DNA of 64,000 bases from Takakia lepidozioides (lineage: Eukaryota > Streptophyta > Takakiopsida > Takakiales > Takakiaceae): the NCBI GenBank assembly GCA_030704615.1, contig CM060731.1, positions 43,276,001-43,340,000 of the forward strand, read 5' to 3'. The position numbers and the translations under genes are program-made. Every line of letters starts with the position of its first letter. Within the stretch, counting starts at the first letter, position 1. This document shows positions 29,721 through 39,433 of the stretch, one piece after another. Below the pieces are notes generated by a model. It did not search any database. It was not told the DNA's origin and saw only the letters and a list, made by a program, of their open reading frames with translations.

Positions 29721-31018
29721 TTGTTGGAGTGGGGAGTATGTGTGAATGACACGTGTAGGTCATGTAGATTTGAATTTGTTGATATGTTATTCAATTTCAA
29801 ATGACTAATTAACTAGTAAATTAAAATAATTAATATGAATTTAGACAAACCATGTGGAGCTCTCATAAGCCGGCAATTGCCAAGCAATTGGCCCTCTATA
29901 TCAAGACACACCCCCTCTGCAGGGAAAAGAGAGCTTGCATTATCTTCCAATGACAAAGAGTGGACCCCCAACCCTGCTGGCAGTTGCAAAGTGTGACAAA
30001 GACTGATTCTACCACCAACCCCTGTTGCATAGACTGACAGAAGCACCAATATCATACAGCCTGAAAGACAACTACAATCAAATATGCCATCCATAAACAG
30101 GAACATCACATCACAGCACACACATTCATGTGTGTTCGAACCAGTCTTTGTATATAAATTCACAAAATAGTGCAATTGTTCAATCACAATGTCGCTAAAT
30201 ACTTACCTGGAAAAAAACTAGATTCAACAGATACTGCTAGAAGTAAGGGCTTTATTGACAAACAAAGCAAGCAGTAGAACTTCCTAAAACCTCATGTCGC
30301 AGTAGCTTCAAACTCCAAAGTGTGGTGCTTCCTACCACTCCCCCAACACAGTCTGTTCTTAACATCGTTGAGATATGGTAAAGGGCATTAGTGATGTATG
30401 CCTCTTTGATGTATATAGCCGCTCTACTCAGTTGGCATTATCAGGATAGCCCCACTTACCTTGCAGCTTGCAGAGAACATATAATCCCGATCCAAGCTTT
30501 GTCCGTTTGGACATCACGTTAAGGAGCCAAAACTTGGTCTCCACCTTTAAATTGTCATCCCAACACCCATTAGCAAAAACAATGAGTGAAAATACCATGC
30601 ACGTAGCTACGGACGGTCCAAGCCTTATAGTAATTAGTACCGGGAGGGGGGACTGTAAACTATTAATAGGGATGGATATCATTGCAACTATAGGATATCA
30701 CTGCAACATTGGAAAAAAAAGAAGGTCATGGACTTACACAAGCTGACTTTCAGGCGTCTGCAAGAACTGTGAGATGGCTACTTTCCAGCTCCTCTGCTGA
30801 CTTGTGACAACATGGAGCCGCTTCATCATAGGTCCCTATATCTCAAACCATTACAATTTACATGCATGCATTACAATCTGAAATACACTAGCTACATAGC
30901 TCACTCAAGAGAAACGCACTACTCTGCAATTCACACAGCAACCCAAGAATTCCAATTGTGGACCAGACTTACATTACATTGTTGTTCCTTCATGACGATT
31001 ACACTGAGCAGAATTTAG
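29721..31018. other. No recognisable gene
   Basis: Frames on minus at 30187-29813 (LQLPAGLGVHSLSLEDNASS) and 30682-30428 are open but match nothing I recognise and have no clear splice frame. They may be decayed exons downstream of the phosphatase relic. Confidence 0.35.
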
Positions 31019-31019
31019 G

Positions 31020-32115
31020 GCTGTTGGGCAAAGGAGAGGCTGAGACTTCAGAAACTGTGGAATACTAGGAGTCTTGCTTGCCCTCTCCAAGAACGGCCAC
31101 AACACATCGAGTAAATAACCATCTTTTGGCCCTGATGATCACATTTTCCATGGCTCCGGATATATCCCACTAAATGGAGGATTGTTTGATGTCTTTCTTG
31201 GTGTGTCATCAACAAGAAGAGTGTCTTCAGGACCCCATTTTGGCCACTCTGCCCACACTCTTGATGGGTTCTTCAAATATATGGGCTTTGCATCAGCCCC
31301 CCTAGCCAATGGGTCAGTAAGCTCTTCACAGTAAAGGGCATCCCACTGGAAAATAAAATTAGTGTGCCTTTTGAAAATAAAGTCCACCATCGGAATGAAG
31401 TTGCGAGCTTTGCAGCAAGACCATACTACCACCTCAAAGTGTGCAAAACACTTTTGCAAAAAAAAAATACAGCGGTCTCAAAACTACCATTTTCATCCCA
31501 CACAACTTCCCCACAAATCCTTTGGGGGAGCAGTTGTTGGACCACTAGCAACATGAATGGATTCACAGAGCAATCCATTCACATCCAAACTAGCAAGCTT
31601 GTGGCCGCTACGCCCTGCGGCCTTTCATCGCTTGCGAGGTGGGGGAGACTGTAAACGCTCACCTGGCTTCAACATATCAGCCCCAGTGGGATGCACAACC
31701 AATTGAAATGCCGTAGCATCTGTCCCATCCTCCCCATGTGAATTCCCCAAGGAATCATGCATACCTGAATCCGGTGTACCGGGCTTCCCAGACATATCAC
31801 GAGCATCATGATCAGTAGCTTCCTTTGTACCAGAGGCAGACAGGACTTGAAATTGTTGTCTCAGTGCCTGCCTTCCTATGGCGAACTGCTTGGACAGATG
31901 CAAACCATCATCGGTGATAGGGTTAGGGGAGAGTTGAGATTGAGCGCCAGTTACGGTCTCAAACCGCGATGCCAATCTTTTTGATACAGTGACACCAGAA
32001 CCATTCATGCCATATGTCACTGGACCCTGCCAGGGGGACATTAACCCCCAATTTGAGCATCATTGCCTTCTGAGAGTCCATCATGTTCTGCATCCATGAT
32101 TTCATCTCCAGCATA
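31020..32115 (-). pseudogene. FCP1/NIF-like HAD phosphatase relic
   Basis: On minus, a Ser/Asp/Gly-rich leader (32041-31625) ends SPPPRKR then TGA. The same frame continues GRSGHKLASLDVNGLLCESI, the DxNG-type first HAD motif of plant FCP1-like proteins. After a probable intron come QKCFAHFEVVVWSCCKARNF, IPMVDFIFKRHTNFIFQWDA, KPIYLKNPSRVWAEWPKWG and LLVDDTPRKTSNNPPFSGIY, the FCP1 homology domain with its DD motif. A second in-frame TGA (31139-31141) interrupts it, but sense continues (PKDGYLLDVLWPFLERASK) to about 31020. FCP1-type enzymes dephosphorylate proteins such as the RNA polymerase II tail. Both stops could be C-to-T or similar point changes. It follows the Transposase_24 gene on the same strand. 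Confidence 0.75.
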
Positions 32116-32119
32116 ATCA

Positions 32120-32128
32120 GACCTTGAG
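32120..32128 (+). repeat. Target site duplication, left copy (element B)
   Basis: GACCTTGAG directly precedes the left end of B. The right copy at 39424-39433 reads GACCCTTGAG, one C longer. Confidence 0.65.
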
Positions 32129-32149
32129 GAGGTTTACTATTTCATGAGC
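32129..32149 (+). repeat. Left terminal inverted repeat of element B
   Basis: GAGGTTTACTATTTCATGAGC, followed by four more CATGAGC or close words up to 32185. It pairs with 39403-39423. Confidence 0.85.
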
Positions 32150-32289
32150 GCATGAGCCCATGAGCCCATGAGCCTATGAGCTCATGAGCGGACATCCGCG
32201 GAATTGGAATTTTCTTGCCTTTATTGACGGTGTTATGTCCTCTTACCTCGGTAATAGGGTCTGTTTCTCCTGGTCCAGGATGCGGAATG

Positions 32290-32570
32290 AGGTATTTCGG
32301 CGCCGTTATTCCCAAGAGCAGTGTGCTAAAATGGTGTTTTGAAGACATCCACCGGGGTATTTCGGCACCGAAATTACCTCTTAAAATGTGATATAGTGCG
32401 GTATTTAATGGCGCAGAACGGGCTATTTGGGCGCCGAAATACCCAAGTGGAATGTGCTGAAGTGCCTTGTGCTGAAGGCTTCCATCGCGATATTTTGGTA
32501 TAGTAATTCATCCGTGGAATTTTTGAGGCCCATATAACGAAGGCGCGCATTGGGCTATTTCGGCGCCAAA
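32290..32570. repeat. Left subterminal GGCGCC sites, about 65-bp period
   Basis: Centres GGCGCC 32299, GGCACC 32364, GGCGCC 32430, a decayed ggtata at about 32497 and GGCGCC 32562, spaced 65-67 bp, each within tattt...aaat or gttatt context. The sites face the 3' end of the minus-strand gene. No coding sequence between 32570 and 32820. Confidence 0.75.
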
Positions 32571-32820
32571 TTTCCCAATAGGAATGTTAGAAACGGCAGG
32601 GTTTTCATGGCTTCAAGTTCTCGGCTCGATGGTGTGCATAAATTACTTGTAGGGTTCTTCACTGAAGTTTGCGTCTCTTCTGCTTTTATTATACATTTTG
32701 GTTGGCGGAAGAAATGTAGGGAATCGGACAAGCAGTCTGAACACAATGATTTTTCAAATCGTCAATATTTTCATTAAGTGTTTCAGAACTGTACAACAAA
32801 AGGATCCAAATGAGACTTTG

Positions 32821-34735
32821 CTATGGTGAGGATCCGCTATCACTGTCCGATGCATCCCCGGCCTCATGCAAGGATGGCTGCCTTCCACCTGCCTCAGAAC
32901 CTGCACTGCCGCTACCGCTGTTACTCTGAGAAGCCCTCCCCTCAAAAATACCATCCTCACCAGCTGGAACTGTCCACCTGGGTGCGGAAGTGTCCTCAAC
33001 ATTCCCCTCGCTCTCGGACGCGGATTCTATTACGAACTTCCCTACTCTGCCTTTCACAATTCTATGTTTGGCCTCACGCCTCATTATAATTCTCTGCTCA
33101 TTCCCGTATGTCAATTGCTCTAACCGAGTAGGCCTATCCTCCCTCCTGATGGCTTCTCTGGCAGCCGTGTCTGCATAGGCTGGTAGAAAAAAAGGCTTCT
33201 GGGGACTCGCGAGAAACGATTTTCTGGCAAAGAATGGCCGATGCGATTCTGTCTCCTCCTCTGCAACAGGGTCCGATTCGGGCAAGTCTCCCAGCTTCTC
33301 CTCGTCGGACGACTCTGCAAGGCTGAGTGTACGCACAAACATAGAATGAAGTACATTAGAGAATTCAAACAGGGAATCATCGGCAGGTTGCATGGTCCCT
33401 ACAACCGAAACCAATACACTTACTATGGTGCAACTCACTCGAAGACAGGCATTGGGGGAAGCGGCTTGGGCGCCCCTGCATCGAACGAATTTCCTGGACT
33501 TCCTCCTCTTCATCTTCCTCCTCCCCTTCCACGTCATCTTCTGCGTTTTTGGGATCCTCAGTCGGAGGCAGACGCTGAAGGCCCACCAAATTGTAATCGT
33601 ACAAGGCCGTATCCCCCTCAAATGAGAACACAAATCGGTTCGACATCCTTCCCGCCCACATACAGGCACCTGCAAATTCATACGACACAACCACAACCAA
33701 ACTCAAGAATGAGTCGCTTCCTCGCACAAACAAACATACACAAACGGAAATGGTGTCAATTTTGGTGCCGCATTCAATTAACGTTCTCACCTGTATTTGC
33801 AGTGATGTCGAGGACCCTGCCTTCAACATCCGTACATGTTTCCATGAGCGTCTGGGATGAATGCAGGACTCTTGGTCCTGCCATACCTCCATGGGTTGCC
33901 CGACAAATCACAAAGAATGTCCTTCTCTCCCACATGGTTGAACAGGACGTTATACTCCAGTGGATCAACTGTGGAATCAACAAGTCTTCCTGTTTCACGT
34001 AATTTGAATTTCTAATGTTTCTTCACGAAGCAAAATGCCTGAAAGATAAGAGTCTGCAGAGAAGGAAATGTCTTGGAGGTTTTGCTCCTCCGCAAGCTCC
34101 AGCAGGTTCTGATCGTCGCCAAGTCGTACCACGTTGTCGTCCTCTCCTTCTGTCAGCTCAATGGGCCGCCCTTCTGCAGATCCAACTCCCACATCTCCAG
34201 CGGCCTCCACCGCATCCGTGTTTTTTGAAATTGACTGCAAACCCAATATCTCCGCTTCCAGTCTCCCTAGGGGTTTTACTGGCGAAGCCATGGGCTCCTT
34301 CTGCTTCCTCGGCTTCCGAACTCTAGGTGGGCTTTTCTGAGGCGATATCTGAGGTGTTGAATGAGGACTCGCCTACCTCGATGCACTTCCACCTTGCGAG
34401 CGCAGCACCCGGGCAGGAGTATCCAAAGTTGACTGTGTTGCTTCGCCCCCCTGCGATCCCTCCCCAGCTCCCATGTCAAACAAACAGGAAAACATGAGAC
34501 ACTGCACGCAAAAAAAAGGTGTAAAAGGAATATTGCGTATGGAGTGCTTCACATCCGCAAAGCACGAATCTCTCACTGGTGGGTGATCCGAGTCTCCGGA
34601 TAACGAGGTCTGCATTTCATGCATGAGACGGAGCTTAAGTCGTGTCGTCGGCGGCTTCCCAAAATCCCGCGTCCTCCTTCTCTTTGCCGGAGTCGCCTGA
34701 CCTTCCACAAACTCTATGCTACCACTATGCCGCAT
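32821..34735 (-). pseudogene. Methyltransferase-like gene of element B (motif X/I half)
   Basis: Starts ATG at 34735: MRHSGSIEFVEGQATPAKRR, basic, exon 34735-34577, donor CCACCA/GTGAGAG, 75-bp intron, then CLMFSCLFDMGAGEGSQGG (34501 on). Element D has the same N-terminus and intron. The ParB-like and motif IV regions are absent. From about 33990: VDPLEYNVLFNHVGEKDILC, NPWRYGRTKSPAFI, TLMETCTDVEGRVLDITANT and G, then donor GTGAGA at 33790. The intron runs 33790-33670; next GACMWAGRMSNRFVFSFEGD. It ends with FFLPAYADTAAREAIRREDR and an acidic Ser/Asp/Gly tail. The intron cuts motif I at the same residue as in C and E. Frameshifts occur near 33880 and 33490. Confidence 0.7.
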
Positions 34736-34979
34736 AAGGAGAGGAAACGCTGGAGAATGTCACTGCAGAAGGGCAAAGAGCGAGAGAGCGAAGCGGTGGA
34801 ACATGCAACCACTATGCACGAGCAGATGTGTAAGCAGCCACGTCTCCCGAAGCGTTGCTACCGTCCACCACTTTCTGCCGTATGGGTGATGAAGAGATTG
34901 TGACCCCTGACACGTTCGCACGGATGAAGTCGACTGGAACACGACGCGTGCCAGTTCCAGCCACCAGTACAAGACGGTT

Positions 34980-36765
34980 TATCCGAATTGCGGCACCGAA
35001 ATACCTTCCGTTCACCGGATGCTGTTCCCGGAGCAGCCGACATTGAATGAAATATCCGCACATCATGAAACCCAACCGCCATGAAAATCCCCTGCCTATG
35101 ACATTCAACAGTCAGGTCGGTACGTTTCATCAGTGGACGGATGAATTTCGGCGCCGCAATTCATCGCTTCCCAAGTCCTCATTCGTCATGAGCAAACCTG
35201 TCAGTGGGATATCGGAGCCGGAATTAATTCCGGGACAGTGGAAACGGCTGCACTTGGGCACATTTCATCCATATTTCGGCGCCGAAATTCATTACGAATA
35301 TCTCCGTCCGCGCGTAGACGAGGTGAAATCATCCATATTTCGGCGCCGAAATTCATCCAGAGCGAAGACTAAATCGGCACCATGCTATGCTTTGCCGCTA
35401 TCATTGCCCCTGACGGATGCTGTCCATGCCTGTTGGACTTGCCATTTTTGGACATTTAACTATAATTTCGGCGCCGAAATTATACTTTATGTGCGGCAAC
35501 GTCCCGTGCGAAAAAGACCACTTAATGGATACTGTCGGTTTCAAATGAAAAAAACGGCTAAAATGCAATTAATTTTGACAGAAGGGGTTCAATATGCTGA
35601 TTTCTCCATTAAATGTAGAATATTCCTGTTATCTTCGTCGGAACAGGGTATTTCCAACGATTTACCGAAAATTATATCATCTAGAAGCAAATAGTAAGTG
35701 TCGGGTTTGGACGAATTTCGGCGCCGAAATTCATCCGTCGCATAGAAAATGTAATATTAAAGTTACTCATTGCGGACAGTAAGGATGAATTTCGGCGCCG
35801 AAATTCATCCATTTCAAAGAAAAATAAATATTGGAGGGAGGGCATTGGATGAATTTCGGCGCCGAAATCCGGCGCTCAAACCCTGAAAAGAATTTGGAGG
35901 GATGGAGTCGGTTGAATTTCGGCGCCGAAATTCATTGCTCGCGAAGAAAAAAATAAAATTCGGGAGGACTTCGGATGAATTTCGGCGCCGAAATTCATTG
36001 CTCGCGAAGAAAAATAATAATTTCGGGAGGACTTCGGATGAATTTCGGCGCCGAAATTCATTGCTCCCGAAGAAAAAAAATAAAATCGGGAGGACTTCGG
36101 ATGAATTTCGGCGCCGAAATTCATGCTCCCGAAGAAAAAATAAAATCGGGAGGACTTCGGATGAATTTCGGCGCCGAAATTCATTGCTCGCGAAGAAAAA
36201 TAAAAATCGGGAGGACTTCGGATGAATTTCGGCGCCGAAATTCATTGCTCGCGAAGAAAAAGGAAAATTAGAAGGGAGTACTTGGATGAGATTCGGCGCC
36301 GAAGTTCATCTGTCGCAAAAAAAAAAAAAAAAAAAAAAAAAAAAGACTTCAGATGAATTTCGGCACTGAAATCCATCCGCAGGGCAGCAGAATTAGGGTC
36401 GGAAAATGAGATGAAGAATGAATTTCGGCGCCGAAATACATCCATTCTGCCGATTCAGGATTACTGTCATTGGGATGTCAGCACCGATATCCGGACACGT
36501 GGTGAATCACGACTGTAATCAGGAACACATTCATCCGTATTTTGGCATCCAAATTCAACCCTCATGTGCAGAAACAATTTGATGAAGAAGATGTTCATCC
36601 AAATTTCGGCACCGAAATCCATCCGTTGGGTGCTTGGTCAGTTTCATGAGGTGAACAAATTACTATTTCTGTCGCCGAAATTCATCCCCTGGCTTCCAAA
36701 GTTGTTACATGACAGAGATGTTCATCCAGATTTCGGTGCCGAAATTCATGGGAAGGCCTGATTTA
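34980..36765. repeat. Central palindrome array of element B
   Basis: About 20 copies of AATTTCGGCGCCGAAATT, usually with GATG before and CATC after, between the start of the methyltransferase-like gene (minus) and the transposase end (plus). In the regular part CGGCGCCG cores begin at 35983, 36046, 36109, 36169, 36230 and 36294, steps of 60-64 bp. Spacers repeat as well: a gaagaaaaa(t) run, then tcgggaggacttcg. Cores are almost perfectly symmetric although the spacers vary. A poly-A run (36317-36345) interrupts it. Confidence 0.9.
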
Positions 36766-36879
36766 TTGTAGCCCAAGTGGTTGTACATTACAATTCAGGC
36801 ACCAAATATCCGATGTGAACTTGCTGTTGTCGTCCGTTTTTGTAACGTATGTTACATACCTTCATCTTTACGTGCACCG

Positions 36880-37544
36880 ATCACCCATCCTGTTGGATGC
36901 GGAATCCTCCAGAAAATCATTTGTGTTATTAGGTAGGACACACTCTTCTCACTGCAGGACTTCGCTGCGGAGCGTACCGAGAGGTCCCGTCTTCAACATG
37001 GACTCCCGTGTTTGGGTAAACGTGTACTTCCATCCTGATTCTCTGAAAGCTAAAATACGTTCCACGAAATCCAATTCCCAGTCGTCATCCTCCTCCCACG
37101 AGAAGCTCTTCGCCCCGCATACCGGTGGGTGACCCCGCAGCTTGGCCCACCCATCGGTGGGGGAAACTGAAAAGACGGCGGCCACCAACAAAGGCGAACG
37201 ACACCAGGATGGCCAACGCTCTTGCAATGCCCTGCATAGTGCAAGGTTGCAGGGATGTTCCTCACCCCGGGATGGGGCGCATATTTCAGTTGTCAACAGC
37301 CGGGTCTGCTGCGCGCAGTGTCGTGTATACAATCATGGTTTCACAGTACCCAGCTTGCAACTGTGAGGACTTCCTTGTTATGGAATCGAAGAATGCAGCA
37401 TACGTCCCCTGCAAACACATTTATTACATTTTTCTGAAGCGCATGAGTTGCATATCCGCAGTGGACGTCTTCATCCATGCTCCAACACTGAGTTTCAACG
37501 AGCTGCACAAGGCCCTACGGCAGGACACTGGTCGGACTGCTTGA
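36880..37544 (+). pseudogene. C-terminal SWIM finger of a Mutator-like transposase (element B)
   Basis: Reads HRWGKLKRRRPPTKANDTRM, then RIFQLSTAGSAARSVVYTIM, YPACNCEDF, YVPCKHIYYIFLKRM and stop at 37542-37544. C-x-C-xn-C-x-H is the SWIM zinc finger found C-terminal to MULE transposase domains; all four ligands (CNC and CKH) are present. Upstream, 36940-37130 in another frame reads VNVYFHPDSLKAKI and corresponds to the region before the finger. The catalytic domain and N-terminus are deleted up to the palindrome array. It aligns well with D (47651-48100). Confidence 0.8.
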
Positions 37545-38227
37545 CATTCCACATTCGGGAAGGAGAAAGTGGCAATTATATTACATTCATCTTCTTGCAC
37601 CCTATTTTTTTGTGAGGAATTATACACTTGGTGGTGCCGCATCGCCATGGCTACATGTGAATTTCGGTGCCGCAATACATGAGAATGTGGTTTTTGGCCA
37701 TGAATGGCATGCGCATGTTTTTTTTATTTTGGTTGTCTACAAATGGATCCGAGTAAAGCATACATTGTGTGGAGATTAACGGGCATTGAGGCCTATTTCA
37801 GCGCCGTTTATGGTCTATGTACTGCATAGTGCTTCCTTGTTACTTCTCTTCATTCAATTTGTAGTGATTTCGCAGCCCATCCTGGCGTTTTCGTCCACCT
37901 TTATGAGAAGACTCCAATTTGCTACAAATACATTGTTACTGTTCTGCAAATGTGATGCCTTTACAAGATTGCTAGTTCTGTGTCCTAGTGGGAAGGGTCC
38001 TACTGCACATTCCAGCATTTGCATACTGCACCTTGTGCAAACAGCAATCCATACGACAAATGACACGTCCCAGCATACTGGCAGTGAATTGCAAAAAACC
38101 TTAACAGAAGATTATCCAAGCATGTATATTCCCCATATGGCACAGGGAAGTTGCTTGATTTCTGAATGAAAATGTATGTGCCATGAGTGTCGGCGAGTCG
38201 AAACATGTCTACTCTAGCATGCAAGAC
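37545..38227. other. No gene seen; two GGYGCC-type half sites
   Basis: Spacer between transposase end and the 183-codon gene. It contains aatttcggtgccgcaat (37660) and tttcagcgccgtttat (37796), further family-type sites. No reading frame convinces. Confidence 0.45.
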
Positions 38228-38779
38228 CTATGGTCCCCTCGCCCAAGAAGAAGGAACTCTAACTGGCCTCTCAAGGACCTCCTGAGTGACCGGGTGCCTA
38301 TATTTGAACAAAATGTCAGTGGTTTCTGTCGCACGGTTGAAACTAACGAGGATGTCGTGTTTATCGATAGCGCCCCCTTGGTAGAAGGACATTTTCACAG
38401 TGGGCCCTGTGTTCCCCTCCTCCTCATCCTCATAACTGAAGAGAATGTCCCCACTTTCCGAGCCAGTCCGTCCACGCGTAAAGTTTTCACCTATGCACTC
38501 ATCATACGTCCACTCGCAACAATTCCAGCGATACGGCAACGCTGTGCGTGATCTGTTCGGCTCCCACTCATGCGGAAAGTCCAGGTCCATGATGCGTAGG
38601 AACCACCTGCTCCCCAGCCGGGGTCCAGGAGAATCGTGCAATCCTGGAAGAAACTCCATTGCTCTCAGCTGGACAAGTCGAGGATCGTCCCTGTAAACAT
38701 CCAGGAAAACAATGATGTCGTGTGCTTTCAGGAAAATGACTCCCGTCTGGTGTCGATAGATATGATTCGGGCACGACAT
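38228..38779 (-). CDS. Intact 183-codon unknown gene of element B
   Basis: An intact single frame from ATG at 38779 (MSCPNHIYRHQTGVIFLKAH) to TAG at 38228. The upstream minus-strand leader is CT-rich (ctcttcactcttctctgttg), as in many plant 5' UTRs, and lies next to the phased GGCGCC sites, so these could act on its promoter. The protein has a hydrophobic strand (DIIVFLDVYRDD), an aromatic middle (GSRWFLRIMDLDFPHEW, WNCCEWTYDE), an acidic loop (SYEDEEEGNTG) and a C-terminal repeat-like pair (KHDILVSFNRATETTDILFK). No signal peptide or membrane segment. I do not recognise a family. It is the only undamaged gene of the family in this window. An alternative upstream TTG/GTG start is unlikely in a plant. 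Confidence 0.65.
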   Translation of the reverse strand: MSCPNHIYRHQTGVIFLKAHDIIVFLDVYRDDPRLVQLRAMEFLPGLHDSPGPRLGSRWFLRIMDLDFPHEWEPNRSRTALPYRWNCCEWTYDECIGENFTRGRTGSESGDILFSYEDEEEGNTGPTVKMSFYQGGAIDKHDILVSFNRATETTDILFKYRHPVTQEVLERPVRVPSSWARGP

Positions 38780-38899
38780 GGCCTCACGACATAGCACAAA
38801 CTCAAAGCAGGGAGGAGATGGGCACAACAGAGAAGAGTGAAGAGCAAAATGAGAGCAAGGCCTCCCTTACCGTAAGGCGGGTATTTGCTCTCCGGAGCC

Positions 38900-39185
38900 C
38901 AATTTTGGCGCCGTTATTGGATGGAGTGCGGAAGCTTCAGCCGAGAATTTTGTTTCCGCAGGTCAATTTCGGCGCCGTTATTGGTTGCCATCCCTAGCCT
39001 TCAGCCGGGTATTTGGTTTCTGGACCCAATTTCGGCGTCGTTATCGGCTGCACTCCAGTGGCTTCAACCGAGTATTTGGTTTTCGGGGCCCATTTCGGCG
39101 CTCGCCATTGCGTTTTCGGAGTCTGCAAACCCGGATCCTAATTCCGCTTGCGTCTCTGCCTCTGGGATAATTTTGGTGCCGTTAT
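38900..39185. promoter_or_regulatory. Right subterminal GGCGCC sites, 63-bp period
   Basis: Centres GGCGCC 38907, GGCGCC 38971, GGCGTC 39034, GGCGCT 39097 and GGTGCC 39175: steps of 64, 63, 63 and 78 bp. Each has caattt before and gttattgg or a relic after. They lie directly upstream of the 183-codon gene and may be both transposase sites and promoter elements. Confidence 0.7.
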
Positions 39186-39402
39186 TGCCCAGAATTCAGT
39201 TTTTCTATGACGTGGCCTAGCGGTCCATGAGCCTGGGCTCCAAGTCATGAGCGTACACTGGTACTCATGAGCGGAGTGCTTCCAGCATGAGCGCAGAAAT
39301 CTTCGATTTTTGATTATTTTATAGTTTTGGGCCCGAAAAAAATCTGCCGAAATTCGAAGTGTGTTACTTTGCGGCTCATGGGTGAGCCATGCCCGCTCAT
39401 GA

Positions 39403-39433
39403 GCTCATGGAATAGCAACCCCCGACCCTTGAG
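39403..39433 (-). repeat. Right terminal inverted repeat and target duplication of element B
   Basis: GCTCATGGAATAGCAACCCC plus one C (39403-39423) is the inverse of the left end. GACCCTTGAG (39424-39433) repeats the left flank GACCTTGAG with one added C. Confidence 0.8.

Larger units (their letters stand above)
32129..39423. mobile_element. Element B: complete palindrome-array Mutator-like element
   Basis: The only family member with both ends: inverted repeats of 21 bp (16 matching) and a 9-10 bp duplication of flanking DNA, the size made by Mutator-like transposases. From left to right: phased GGCGCC subterminal sites, methyltransferase-like gene on minus (34735-32821), central palindrome array, SWIM-finger end of a transposase on plus, an intact 183-codon minus-strand gene and phased right subterminal sites. 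It sits inside the coding region of a CACTA Transposase_24 gene. The transposase catalytic domain is deleted, so B cannot move by itself. Confidence 0.8.

Noticed and set aside
35814-36271. Open frames with repeated FRRRNS peptides in the B array
   Set aside because: They arise because the GAATTTCGGCGCCGAAATTC unit has no stop in most frames; both strands give similar peptides.
32821-38779. Reading the 183-codon gene as the ParB exon of B's methyltransferase-like gene
   Set aside because: It has its own start and stop, no DGNHR-like motif, and is separated from the other gene by the array and the transposase end.
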